This document shows positions 53,015-61,559 of a DNA stretch of 64,000 nucleotides, in pieces. Source of the DNA: JBKCUI01 sp052161605. GTDB taxonomy: Bacteria; Planctomycetota; Planctomycetia; Pirellulales; Pirellulaceae. The DNA is taken from NCBI GenBank assembly GCA_052161605.1, contig CP197409.1; one strand, given 5' to 3'. The translations under genes were made by a program, and so were the position numbers. The notes under the pieces are model-generated. The model was not told the DNA's origin. It made no database searches and saw only the letters and a list, made by a program, of their open reading frames with translations. Within the stretch, counting starts at the first letter, position 1. Each line of letters opens with the position of its first letter.

Positions 53015-53291
53015 TCCACTGACCTTGTGTCAGTGGACCGACGACTCGTTGGCTAGCCGGAGAACGCCACAGCCGTGTTTTTCGCCCCCATTGAGCTTGC
53101 CTCAATGGAGCGCATGACTCGCTGGCTAGAGAAGGCCGCGACGCCGAGAAATCTTCGTCTTTCAAACTTCACCCTTCCCATTTCAAACTTCCTTCGCTCC
53201 CACCGAGTAAACTCAGTGGAGAGCCGGGGGCGGTTGGTGGACGCAGCGTTCTAGCTGGTTAGTCGAGCTTCCACTGACACTAGGTCAGTGG
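53015..53291. repeat. Cluster of four related hairpins (CCAYTGA-type inverted repeats)
   Basis: Stems: TCCACTGAC/GTCAGTGGA at 53015-53037, CCATTGAG/CTCAATGG at 53088-53108, CCACCGAG/CTCAGTGG at 53200-53219, and CCACTGAC/GTCAGTGG at 53271-53291. Copies 1 and 2 share a right flank with GACTCG(T/C)TGGCTAG. They lie between divergent genes with starts at 52887 and 53499; the rest of the gap holds no gene. Confidence 0.8.
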
Positions 53292-53410
53292 AGAGCATGT
53301 GGTGGGGAGTATACTCGTTAGAACGAATCGACACTAATTCCGAAATCCCGATAGTTTTAGTTCGGTCAAGACTACGACCACACTTCCAATAGACTTTCTA
53401 ACCTTGGGGG

Positions 53411-53442
53411 GTATACCAGGGGGAGAGGCTAGTATCGTATAC
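53411..53442 (+). promoter_or_regulatory. Paired GTATAC element upstream of the catabolic operon
   Basis: GTATAC occurs at 53411-53416 and again at 53437-53442, 26 bases apart, about 57-88 bases before the chosen start of the first gene. Each is palindromic. The spacing and position suggest an operator for a dimeric repressor such as a GntR-type protein, but none is encoded here. No promoter was confidently read. Confidence 0.35.
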
Positions 53443-53498
53443 TTTTGACCATTCCCTTAGCCGGTTGGCAGGACCTCTTAGTAGGGTTGATTCCTAAC

Positions 53499-54518
53499 AT
53501 GATTTTTACGTCGCTAAATTTTGAAGCCGATGGCAAGCAACACGGCTATTTGCAGGTTCCCTATTCACATAACCTAGGAGGCTGGGCCAATGTGATGATC
53601 CCGATCACTATTATTGCGAACGGTCCGGGCCCTACGGTACTCGTCATGGGTGGAAATCATGGTGATGAGTACCAAGGTCAAATCGCTGCCAGGAAACTGG
53701 CTCGCGAATTGACGACCGACATGATTCATGGCCGACTCATCCTGATTACGTCGCTGAACTTGCCAGCAGCCCGCGCGGCGACTCGCCTATCTCCGCTCGA
53801 TGGTATGAATTTGAATCGAGCATTCCCAGGCCATCCAGAAGGATCGGTCACCAGCCAGATCGCTCACTATTTGACCACAGTTCTGTTTCCTCTTAGCGAT
53901 GTCGTGATCGATATCCATTCGGGTGGCCGAAGCATGGAGTTCGTGCCATGCTCCCATATGCATCTCGTACCAGATAAAGAGCAGCGAAAAAAAATGCTAG
54001 CCGCCATGTTGGCATGGAATACCGATTTTTCATTCCTTTACGCCGATATTGCGGGCTCTGGATTGCTTCCCGTCGAAGCGGAAAATCAAGGCAAATTGGT
54101 GGTGACTACCGAGCTGGGAGGTGGCGAAGGGGTTTCAGCACAGGTGCATCGAATTGCTCAATCAGGACTGCGCAACGTACTCGTTCATCTAGGTCTCCTC
54201 AAAGGAATCGAACAAACTCGCCAAAGTCTCGGCAAGCCCCCAGCGATTCTCGTGCAAGCTCTCAATCGCGAAGACTATTTGCTTGCCCCGGAATCCGGTA
54301 TCTTCGAAATTTGTATCGATCTAGGTCAAACGGTCCGCGAGGGAGATGTCGTCGGGGCAATCCATCACCTAGAGCGACCAGATCGATCACCGGAACCGAT
54401 CGTAGCTCGCAGCTCAGGTTATTTGATCACGGCTCGTGTTCCCTGTTTAACTCAACAAGGTGACTGCGTTGCGGTGATCGCGAAACAGGTTAGCATCGAC
54501 GAGGTTCTGTCCGTATGA
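53499..54518 (+). CDS. Zinc-dependent AstE/DoeB-type deacylase
   Basis: ATG 53499 is chosen over the TTG at 53445 because the family starts with a strand like this. The 339-residue protein has the aspartoacylase/succinylglutamate-desuccinylase fold. Zinc ligands are H54 and E57 in MGGNHGDEYQG and H140 in DIHSGGRS. RLSPLDGMNLNRAFPG and a C-terminal beta domain (about 255-335) match DoeB-like proteins (N-acetyl-diaminobutyrate deacetylase of ectoine degradation). It removes an acyl group from an amino acid or similar compound in the cytoplasm. Its stop overlaps the MFS start by four bases (ATGA), so it is translationally coupled. Confidence 0.82.
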   Translation: MIFTSLNFEADGKQHGYLQVPYSHNLGGWANVMIPITIIANGPGPTVLVMGGNHGDEYQGQIAARKLARELTTDMIHGRLILITSLNLPAARAATRLSPLDGMNLNRAFPGHPEGSVTSQIAHYLTTVLFPLSDVVIDIHSGGRSMEFVPCSHMHLVPDKEQRKKMLAAMLAWNTDFSFLYADIAGSGLLPVEAENQGKLVVTTELGGGEGVSAQVHRIAQSGLRNVLVHLGLLKGIEQTRQSLGKPPAILVQALNREDYLLAPESGIFEICIDLGQTVREGDVVGAIHHLERPDRSPEPIVARSSGYLITARVPCLTQQGDCVAVIAKQVSIDEVLSV

Positions 54519-55828
54519 CCAGTAGCCCCGCATTACCCTCGCAGGGATTAAATACGAACAATCGATCGGTGTCGACCCAAGCGATCTTATTGTTGGGGTT
54601 CATGTGGTTCGCTTACTTCTTAAACTACTGCGATCGACAAGCGGTGTTTGCGATGTTCCCATCTCTCAAATCGGATTTGGGAATGACGGACCAGCAACTG
54701 GGTTTAATTGGAGCATGCTTTCTTTGGGTCTATGCTCTCGGTTGCCCCATCGCGGGCATTTTTGGTGATCGTGTGTCGAAACGAATCTTGGTCGTGATGA
54801 GCTTGGTGATCTGGAGCCTCGTCACAGCGGCGACGGGTTTGGTACGCACGGGGGTTGAACTGCTTTGGCTGAGAGCCGCGATGGGGATTTCGGAATCGCT
54901 CTTCATGCCTACCGCCATCGCGCTGACCGCCAGTGCTTTTGCTCCCGCCTTGAGATCGACGACGATCGCGATTCTGACTACAGCCCAAATCGCCGGCACC
55001 GTGGCAGGCAGCTGGTTCGGTGGCTGGATGGCTGACATGGGGGCTTGGAGAACTGCGTTCTATGCTCTCGGTGGGGTTGGATTGATTTACGCAATTCCCT
55101 ACTTCGCTTTTCTGAGAACCTTAAAATCGGACCAGCCAACGACGCGACTGGATTCCCCCTCTGCGGATTCCTCGAACTCAGCAGCCGGAATGACTGGTAT
55201 TCGTAGCAGCCTCAGCTCGCTCTTCACCACGCTGACGTTTCTCGTTCTGTGCGTGGTCTTTCCCGTTTTTGTATTTGGATTGTGGTTATTATACGGATGG
55301 TTACCCACTTTTTTGGGAGGCAAGTTTCAACTTGACCAAGCCGATGCTGCCTTTAACGCTACTGTTTATCTACAAGGAAGCACACTGATCGGCTTGTTAG
55401 GTGGTGGATGGTTGGCCGATCGGATGTTGCGATGGACACGAGCCTCTCGCTACTATCTGATGCTCGCGAGTTTGGTTTTGTGTGCTCCATGCTTGCATGC
55501 GATCGGCAATTGCGAAACGTTATGGCAGCTTCGAGTGGCCGCATCCGCCTTTGGTCTTTTCAGCGGATTACTCATGGGCAACATCTTTCCATCGGCATTC
55601 GAGGTGGTTTCGACTCGGTTGCGAGCAACCGCAGTAGGCGTATTAAATTTGTGTGGTGGTCTGGTTTCAGGCTTTGCAACATTGTTCGGTGGTATGTGGA
55701 AAGAAACGCTTGGGATCGATCGATTGCTGACGCTGACCGGTGCTGCCTATTTTGCGGCTGGACTACTTCTGTTATGTTGCGTATTGATGTGGTTCCCGCG
55801 TGATTTGAATGAACACTATGAAAATTGA
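54515..55828 (+). CDS. MFS transporter, anion:cation symporter type
   Basis: The 437-residue protein has 12 predicted spans. The N-terminus LLLGFMWFAYFLNYCDRQAVF matches the anion:cation symporter branch, where the start of TM1 reads Tyr-x-x-N-x-x-DR. Loop 2-3 has GDRVSKRILVVM. The substrate should be a carboxylate such as a sugar acid or an acylated amino acid. It lies within the operon between the deacylase and the first enolase-superfamily gene, overlapping both by a few bases. I infer that it imports the compound which the operon breaks down. Confidence 0.85.
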   Translation: MTSSPALPSQGLNTNNRSVSTQAILLLGFMWFAYFLNYCDRQAVFAMFPSLKSDLGMTDQQLGLIGACFLWVYALGCPIAGIFGDRVSKRILVVMSLVIWSLVTAATGLVRTGVELLWLRAAMGISESLFMPTAIALTASAFAPALRSTTIAILTTAQIAGTVAGSWFGGWMADMGAWRTAFYALGGVGLIYAIPYFAFLRTLKSDQPTTRLDSPSADSSNSAAGMTGIRSSLSSLFTTLTFLVLCVVFPVFVFGLWLLYGWLPTFLGGKFQLDQADAAFNATVYLQGSTLIGLLGGGWLADRMLRWTRASRYYLMLASLVLCAPCLHAIGNCETLWQLRVAASAFGLFSGLLMGNIFPSAFEVVSTRLRATAVGVLNLCGGLVSGFATLFGGMWKETLGIDRLLTLTGAAYFAAGLLLLCCVLMWFPRDLNEHYEN

Positions 55829-56996
55829 TTCGGTTGACTTTTATTATCTGTCGATGCCCGAGGTTCTGGATATCGGTGATGGCAGCCAAGATGCACTGCT
55901 TGTGCGGATTGCAGCCGGTGATTATGTCGGATGGGGAGAATGCGAAGCGTCGCCGCTCGTTTCGATCGCGAGCATGGTCTGCCCGATGTCTCATAGCGCA
56001 TGCAAACCGGTGATCGCTTCGGTTTTAGGGCAGACGATCGACAATGTCAGTGACATTCGTCGCATCGGAGACTTGGTTCGCGCGAACAGCTTGGATCTAC
56101 TGCAAGCGGATCATACTCTGTCGGGTATCGATATAGCTCTTTGGGATTTGCTGGGCCGACGACTCTGCGAGCCTGTTTGGCGTTTGCTCGGCTACAAGAC
56201 CTGTTTTGCCAAAACACCCTATGCATCAGTGCTGTTTGGTGACGATGCAACGCAAACGCTACATAAGGCCAAGAGCATCGCTGCGCAAGGTTTTCGCGCG
56301 GCCAAGTTTGGTTGGGGGCCGTTCGGATTAAAAAGCATGGAGGATGATTGCGACCAATTAGCGGCCGCTCGCGAAGGTCTCGGGCCAGATGGTATCTTGC
56401 TGGTCGATGCTGGGACCGTTTGGAATGCTGACGTGAATGCGGCTAGAGCTCGATTGAAGATGTTGCAAGAGGTTCGAGCCACATGGCTCGAAGAGCCGTT
56501 CGTTTCAGGAGCCCTTTCGGAATACCATGCTTTGTCGCTCGAGAGCGGTCCCGTCGGTATGGCTGGTGGCGAGGGGTGCCACAACTATCATATGGCGAAA
56601 CATATGATCGATTACGCAGGGCTCAAATATGTGCAAATCGATGCAGGTCGCATTGGTGGAATTACCATTTCGAAAGATGTTGCTGACTATGCCGCTGCCA
56701 AGGGGGTGACTTACGTCAATCATACGTTTACTTCGAATCTCGCCTTGTCCGCCTCGCTGCAACCTTTTGCGGGTCTTGAATCGCATGAGATCTGCGAATT
56801 TCCCACGGAGCTTAAGTCTTTGGCGAGAGACATGACGGTCAATCATATTGCACCGGATCAAAATGGACTGTTACATGTACCCGATGCACCGGGCTTGGGC
56901 ATTGAACCAGACTTGGATGGCATAGCACCTTATCTAGTCGACACTGAGATCATCGTGCGTGGACAAACCATCTACAAGACACCCGCTTTAAGATAA
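55818..56996 (+). CDS. Enolase-superfamily (mandelate racemase-like) enzyme 1
   Basis: ATG 55818 is preferred over ATG 55809, but neither has a clear ribosome-binding site and the gene overlaps the MFS gene by 11 bases. The 392-residue protein has the MR/MLE layout: N-terminal capping domain with GIDIALWDLLGRRL, then the barrel. The acid-base Lys is K163 in AKFGWGPFG (K-x-G rather than K-x-K). Metal ligands are in VDAG, EEP and AGGEG. D in VQIDAGRIGG and H in VNHTF give the Asp-His dyad. A dehydration or epimerisation of a carboxylate-bearing compound is likely. Confidence 0.85.
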   Translation: MKIDSVDFYYLSMPEVLDIGDGSQDALLVRIAAGDYVGWGECEASPLVSIASMVCPMSHSACKPVIASVLGQTIDNVSDIRRIGDLVRANSLDLLQADHTLSGIDIALWDLLGRRLCEPVWRLLGYKTCFAKTPYASVLFGDDATQTLHKAKSIAAQGFRAAKFGWGPFGLKSMEDDCDQLAAAREGLGPDGILLVDAGTVWNADVNAARARLKMLQEVRATWLEEPFVSGALSEYHALSLESGPVGMAGGEGCHNYHMAKHMIDYAGLKYVQIDAGRIGGITISKDVADYAAAKGVTYVNHTFTSNLALSASLQPFAGLESHEICEFPTELKSLARDMTVNHIAPDQNGLLHVPDAPGLGIEPDLDGIAPYLVDTEIIVRGQTIYKTPALR

Positions 56997-57012
56997 AGGC
57001 GGAGGATACTCT

Positions 57013-58512
57013 ATGAAACGTATACTCATCGCTGAGTGCAAACAAGAGGTATCGACTTTCAATCCTCATCTCAGTCAATACATCGATTTTAAAGTTCGCA
57101 AAGGCCAGGAGCTTCTTCATTACCACAGAACGGTTCGCAACGAGATCGGCGGAGCGATCGACGTACTTGAGGGAATGTCCGACATAGAATTGATCCCGAC
57201 GTATAGCGCATGCTTTATCACGTCGGGCGGGACTTTGTCTTCTCCTGCATGGCATCGCATTGCGAGCGAGATGATTGATGAAATCCAAGCTGCACCTCCG
57301 GTCGATGGTGTTTATCTCTGCATGCATGGTGCGATGGCCGCGGAGGATGAACTAGATCCCGAAGGGTTTCTTATCGAGCGTATACGGCAATCGCTCGGAG
57401 ACGAGGTACCGATCGTCGTGTCTTTAGACTTGCATGGAATTTTGACCGATCGTATGGTGGAGCATTCGGATGCAATTGTTGCTTACCATACATATCCCCA
57501 TGTCGATTTCTTTGAGACCGGACAACGAGCGGCTAAAGTGCTGTTGAGGATTTTGGCTGGGGCGCGTCCGACGACGGCCAAAGTTGCCATTCCCGCCTTG
57601 GTCCGCGGTGACGAGCTAATCACGGAAACAGGGCTGTTTGGTCATAGCATACGTCTCGCCCAACAGATCGAATCAACCCCGAGCGGACTTTCGGCGGGCA
57701 TGTTCATTGGTAATCCGTTTACCGATGTTCCCGGTTTGCAGACTTACAGTTTTGTTGTTACCGATAATGATCCCGACCTCGCAGTTCGTGAGGCGATTCG
57801 TATTGCGGAAAGCTTTTGGCCGAATAGGCAGCGCATGCAAGTGCCACTCGTGAGCTTGGACGAGATGGTCGTTCGATTGCAACAACGTCAATGTGGAACG
57901 ATGGCGATCGTTGATGCGGCCGATGCGACCAGTTCGGGGGCTTCAGGTGACAGCAACGCGATCCTCCGAAAACTGATCGAATGCGGTTACACGGGTCGTG
58001 TCCTATTACCGATCGTCGATGCGCATGCTGTGCGGATAGCCATGGCGGCCGGTATAGGCAAAACGATTCGAACCCACGTGGGCGGGACGCTGGATCTCTT
58101 TCGATTTCAACCGATCGAGATCGAGGGGGTGGTACGGCATTTGTCTGATGGTTTGTTTCGAAGCGAATCCTTTGGCGAGGTTTGGGACGCTGGTCCGTCT
58201 GCGGTGATCGAGAGTCATAACTTCACGTTGGCCATTAGCAGCCGAGCGGTAAGCTTATACGACCGTTCCTTTTTTTATTCGTTAGGCCAGAATCCACGCA
58301 GCTTTGATGCGGTGGTCGTCAAGTCCCCCCATTGCCAACCTCACATGTATGCCGATTGGTGCGAAGCGATGATCCATGTCGATGCGCCGGGTTCGTCGAG
58401 TGCGAATTTGCAATACCTAGGTCACACCCGTTGTGTTCGACCTATTTTTCCGCTCGATGCGGATGTAACCTTTGCCCCCATCGCTAAATCCTTTCGCCGT
58501 GGTAGTTCTTAA
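57013..58512 (+). CDS. M81 (MlrC-type) metallohydrolase
   Basis: GGAGG seven bases before ATG 57013 fixes the start, 16 bases after the previous stop. The 499-residue protein has the M81 family features: ECKQEVSTFNPHLS at the start, YLCMHGAMAAEDELDPEG, SLDLHGILTDRM (metal Asp/His) and AYHTYPHVDFFETG, then a C-terminal domain with DAADATSSGASGDS. MlrC hydrolyses a linear peptide in microcystin breakdown; other family members cut unrelated amides. Its place between two enolase-superfamily genes makes an amide or lactam hydrolase step in the same pathway likely. It is cytoplasmic by sequence. Confidence 0.85.
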   Translation: MKRILIAECKQEVSTFNPHLSQYIDFKVRKGQELLHYHRTVRNEIGGAIDVLEGMSDIELIPTYSACFITSGGTLSSPAWHRIASEMIDEIQAAPPVDGVYLCMHGAMAAEDELDPEGFLIERIRQSLGDEVPIVVSLDLHGILTDRMVEHSDAIVAYHTYPHVDFFETGQRAAKVLLRILAGARPTTAKVAIPALVRGDELITETGLFGHSIRLAQQIESTPSGLSAGMFIGNPFTDVPGLQTYSFVVTDNDPDLAVREAIRIAESFWPNRQRMQVPLVSLDEMVVRLQQRQCGTMAIVDAADATSSGASGDSNAILRKLIECGYTGRVLLPIVDAHAVRIAMAAGIGKTIRTHVGGTLDLFRFQPIEIEGVVRHLSDGLFRSESFGEVWDAGPSAVIESHNFTLAISSRAVSLYDRSFFYSLGQNPRSFDAVVVKSPHCQPHMYADWCEAMIHVDAPGSSSANLQYLGHTRCVRPIFPLDADVTFAPIAKSFRRGSS

Positions 58513-58514
58513 TC

Positions 58515-59645
58515 ATGAAGATAGTCGACATTCGATGTGCTGGATTACGAGGAGCAACACCTGAGGGGGGCTGGAGCAACGAACTGCGCCCCGAAGATTG
58601 CGTTCATACCTTGATCGCAGTCCATACTGACGGCGGACTAGTCGGTTTGGGGAGTGTGTTCACCAATGATGCGTTAGTTCGAGCCTCCTTGGATTTGCTT
58701 AAGCCACTGTATATGGGCGAGAATGCACTGGAGCCAGAGCGAGTTTCCGAGAAGCTACATCAGCACATGTTCTGGTTGGGGCGAGGTGGATCCATAACAC
58801 ACACCATCAGCGGCATTGACATTGCATTGTGGGATTTATTGGGCAAGGCGACTGGCCAATCGGTGGGGCGATTGCTCGGTGGTCGGTATCGCGAACGAAT
58901 TCAGCCGTATGCATCGTTGCTGATGCAGGAGCCAGCCATGATGCAGGACAGTTTACTAGCGGTCAAATCGCAAGGGTTTCGAGCCTTTAAAATTGGCTGG
59001 GGGCCGTTCGGTAGGAAGAGTTCCGCTGTGGACGAAGCGATCGTCAAGGCAGCGCGTGAGGCGATTGGTCCAGAATGCCGTCTGATGGTCGACGCTGGTG
59101 GCAGCGACGCTTATTGGAGCAATGGTTACAAGTGGGCATTGCGGGCAGCGCAGATGTTGGCGAACTATGATGTTCACTGGTTTGAAGAGCCATTACAACC
59201 CGATGCACTAGAAGAGTTCGTGTTATTGCGGGAGCATTCACCGATCAACATCGCTGGTGGCGAGGTTTTGACGCGTAGGCAATCGTTTCAGCCATGGCTC
59301 GCAGCGCGTGCCTTTGATATTGTTCAGCCCGATGTGACCAAGGTCGGAGGTATTAGCGAGGAGCGTCGAATAGCATGGATGGCGCAGGAACATGGTGTTC
59401 AATTTATCCCTCATGGTTGGAACACCGCAGTCGGTTTGGCAGCCGATTTACAATTAGCTACGGCATTCTCGGGGACAGATTTTGTCGAGTATTTAACCGG
59501 CTCACCGTTTATTGATGAGATAACCATCGGTGGCTGGCAGCTAGATGCAGAGGGCATGTTAACCATCCCATCCAAGCCGGGTTTGGGGCTCGAGCTGGAC
59601 CCTGACGCGATCGACAAATATTCCGGTATCACCAATCTGCTGTGA
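58515..59645 (+). CDS. Enolase-superfamily (mandelate racemase-like) enzyme 2
   Basis: ATG 58515 follows the M81 stop by 2 bases. The 376-residue protein has the MR layout with GIDIALWDLLGKATG, K159 in FKIGWGPFG (K-x-G again), metal ligands in VDAG, EEP and AGGEV, and the VQPDVTKVGG/PHGWNT Asp-His dyad. It shares the GWGPFG and ALWDLLG motifs with enzyme 1, so the two may descend from an old duplication, but the C-terminal catalytic loops differ (PHGWNT against NHTFTS), pointing to a different substrate or step. It ends the operon, 20 bases before a convergent gene. Confidence 0.87.
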   Translation: MKIVDIRCAGLRGATPEGGWSNELRPEDCVHTLIAVHTDGGLVGLGSVFTNDALVRASLDLLKPLYMGENALEPERVSEKLHQHMFWLGRGGSITHTISGIDIALWDLLGKATGQSVGRLLGGRYRERIQPYASLLMQEPAMMQDSLLAVKSQGFRAFKIGWGPFGRKSSAVDEAIVKAAREAIGPECRLMVDAGGSDAYWSNGYKWALRAAQMLANYDVHWFEEPLQPDALEEFVLLREHSPINIAGGEVLTRRQSFQPWLAARAFDIVQPDVTKVGGISEERRIAWMAQEHGVQFIPHGWNTAVGLAADLQLATAFSGTDFVEYLTGSPFIDEITIGGWQLDAEGMLTIPSKPGLGLELDPDAIDKYSGITNLL

Positions 59646-59665
59646 TCCCTGCCCCTCTTCTTCCC

Positions 59666-60598
59666 CTACTTTAGTTTGCATTCCTGTGGAGTTGGGATGC
59701 TGGTCGTTGCATTCTTTGAAGGAAACACTTGTATCGTGCTGCCCGAACTTAGTAGGGCTGCTCCGCCTAATTGGAATCCATCTCCTTGGAGCGTGCCGAC
59801 TTTGTTTCCCTTCAATATGGCGGCTTGAAAACCTTTGACCCAAACCTCTGGGCCGAAAAGCTGAGAGAAACGACCTCTAGGCAATCCGAATCGGCGGTAG
59901 AGCTCGCAGGCTGGATCGGAAATGTGATCGACGTCGGTCAAGCCGGCTCGATCTAACAATGACTTGCCATCTGCCAGCGGGCTCATATGGACCACGACCG
60001 GCTCGATACCCTTCGCTCGCAATTCCTCTATTCGGTTTGCCAATTCCGTCATGGTTTCGCCGCAGAAAGTGCAGCCAGCATGTCGCACGAAGACTAGAAG
60101 TTTATTTCCTTGGCCGAGAAAGGCCTGGGTTTCCTGGCCACTGGAAACGATCGGCTTTGGATGCTGCTCCTGAGGCAGGGCAGCATAACGAGCTTCTGGT
60201 GAGGAGTGATATTTGAAGGCGAGATAGAGCATCGAAGCGAAAGGGATCCACCAGATGAGATCATTTGTCAGAATCGTCATCCCCCACGCCAGCGGCAGCT
60301 CTCCCGAACGGACTGCTCCTACAAATCCGATCGGTCCGAATATCTTGCCGAGAAAACCCACTAGCACGATTGGCCAATGAACCCGGAAGTCTCGAGCGGC
60401 AAACCAGTAGCCGATGCCGTACACCCCGACAATCATGCCGACGCATTGCCAGATGCCGGGATAGTTTGGGCGTTCGATACCCGTGAGATCAAAGATTTGG
60501 TTGGGAAGCAGAATCGTCCAGGCGCCCCAAACCAAGTTATAGACAGCGGCCAGCTTCAGTACGACAGCTGGCCATTTGGGTGCGGAGTCCATAAGCAT
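59666..60598 (-). CDS. Four-span membrane domain fused to a SelL-like thioredoxin-fold domain
   Basis: The 310-residue protein has about four hydrophobic spans in residues 10-130 and then a thioredoxin-like AhpC/TSA-type domain (about 155-290). The redox motif is RHAGCTFCGE, a CxxC like the UxxU of SelL-type proteins, here with cysteines only; HISDPACELYRRFGLPRG matches the rest of that family. Two ATGs (60598, 60592) are close. A membrane-bound redox or peroxide-related role facing the cytoplasm is likely. It lies tail-to-tail with the catabolic operon and is followed by the LON gene after 9 bases. Confidence 0.82.
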   Translation of the reverse strand: MLMDSAPKWPAVVLKLAAVYNLVWGAWTILLPNQIFDLTGIERPNYPGIWQCVGMIVGVYGIGYWFAARDFRVHWPIVLVGFLGKIFGPIGFVGAVRSGELPLAWGMTILTNDLIWWIPFASMLYLAFKYHSSPEARYAALPQEQHPKPIVSSGQETQAFLGQGNKLLVFVRHAGCTFCGETMTELANRIEELRAKGIEPVVVHMSPLADGKSLLDRAGLTDVDHISDPACELYRRFGLPRGRFSQLFGPEVWVKGFQAAILKGNKVGTLQGDGFQLGGAALLSSGSTIQVFPSKNATTSIPTPQECKLK

Positions 60599-60607
60599 TC
60601 GACTAAA

Positions 60608-61339
60608 CTAGTTGTCACTAAAAGGAGGTGGAAACTGACCCGTACGGTTGGGTTCGGTATGCGTTGGGGTGTCATCTGTTTCAGACATGCTATCGTCCAT
60701 AACTTCCGTAAGGTTCTGCATGAGCAGTTCATAACGAGCGATTACGTTGGGCTCGCCGAGCAACTTATGCTTGACGTCTATGGGTATGTTAACTGCGTAG
60801 GCGATAATATCGGTGAGGATCCCCAGTGGCAGTTGCTGTGTCAGGAGATCGCCGAATGTTTTGGAGTTAGCAGCATCCTGCGGGATCATGGTCCGAAAAA
60901 CAGCCAATAGATGGTCTCGATACTCATCAAGATGATGAACCGAATCGGCTGGCACAACATCATCGATTAACTCAACGATTGCTTGTCGGAAAGGGGTGTC
61001 CATGTCGAGTTCTTCGACTAACTTAGCGCGCGAAATGCCTGCCAGAAGAATATTGTGCCTTCCGTCGTCTGTCGGGCTGTGGGAGATGATACGTCCAATG
61101 CAAACATGCTGACCAATCTTAGGTTTTCTGTCGATATGGCTCTCCCATCCTGGGATTAGCAGTGCCATGGTGATAAAATGATCCGATTCTAGTGAATCGC
61201 TCAGCATTTCGCAGTAGCGTGGCTCGAAGATGTGAAGGGCCTGAATCACGTGAGGGAAGAGGACCAGATTCGGCAACGGGAATAATCGTACCACTCCATC
61301 AAAGTCGTCTGGTATTCTCGCGCTTTCCCAATGTCCCAT
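60608..61339 (-). CDS. LON substrate-binding domain protein
   Basis: ATG 61339 is proposed (MGHWESARIPDDFDGVVRLF); the longer frame to 61393 is also possible. The 243-residue protein has only the N-terminal LON domain: VRLFPLPNLVLFPHVIQALHIFEPRY followed by beta strands (HVCIGRIISHSPTDDGR) and a helical end. ATPase and protease domains are absent. Such stand-alone LON-domain proteins are widespread but poorly understood. It lies just after, on the minus strand, the SelL-like gene and could be co-transcribed with it. Confidence 0.85.
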   Translation of the reverse strand: MGHWESARIPDDFDGVVRLFPLPNLVLFPHVIQALHIFEPRYCEMLSDSLESDHFITMALLIPGWESHIDRKPKIGQHVCIGRIISHSPTDDGRHNILLAGISRAKLVEELDMDTPFRQAIVELIDDVVPADSVHHLDEYRDHLLAVFRTMIPQDAANSKTFGDLLTQQLPLGILTDIIAYAVNIPIDVKHKLLGEPNVIARYELLMQNLTEVMDDSMSETDDTPTHTEPNRTGQFPPPFSDN

Positions 61340-61559
61340 CTCGAATTCCGATTGATTGTGATGCGTTACCGCATGTGTAGCATTAAGAACCATCCGTTAA
61401 AAATCACAGGTTGGACACTCCGATCCCACGCCTGTCCTTTTCGCAAACACGTGCGGTTTGCCTAAATCCCTTAAGTAGCCGGCCCTTATCGACGTTGACT
61501 TCATCTGAAAACGGCGTTTCGTCCATTATTGTAGCTATGCGACTAGATCGTCTGAATTG

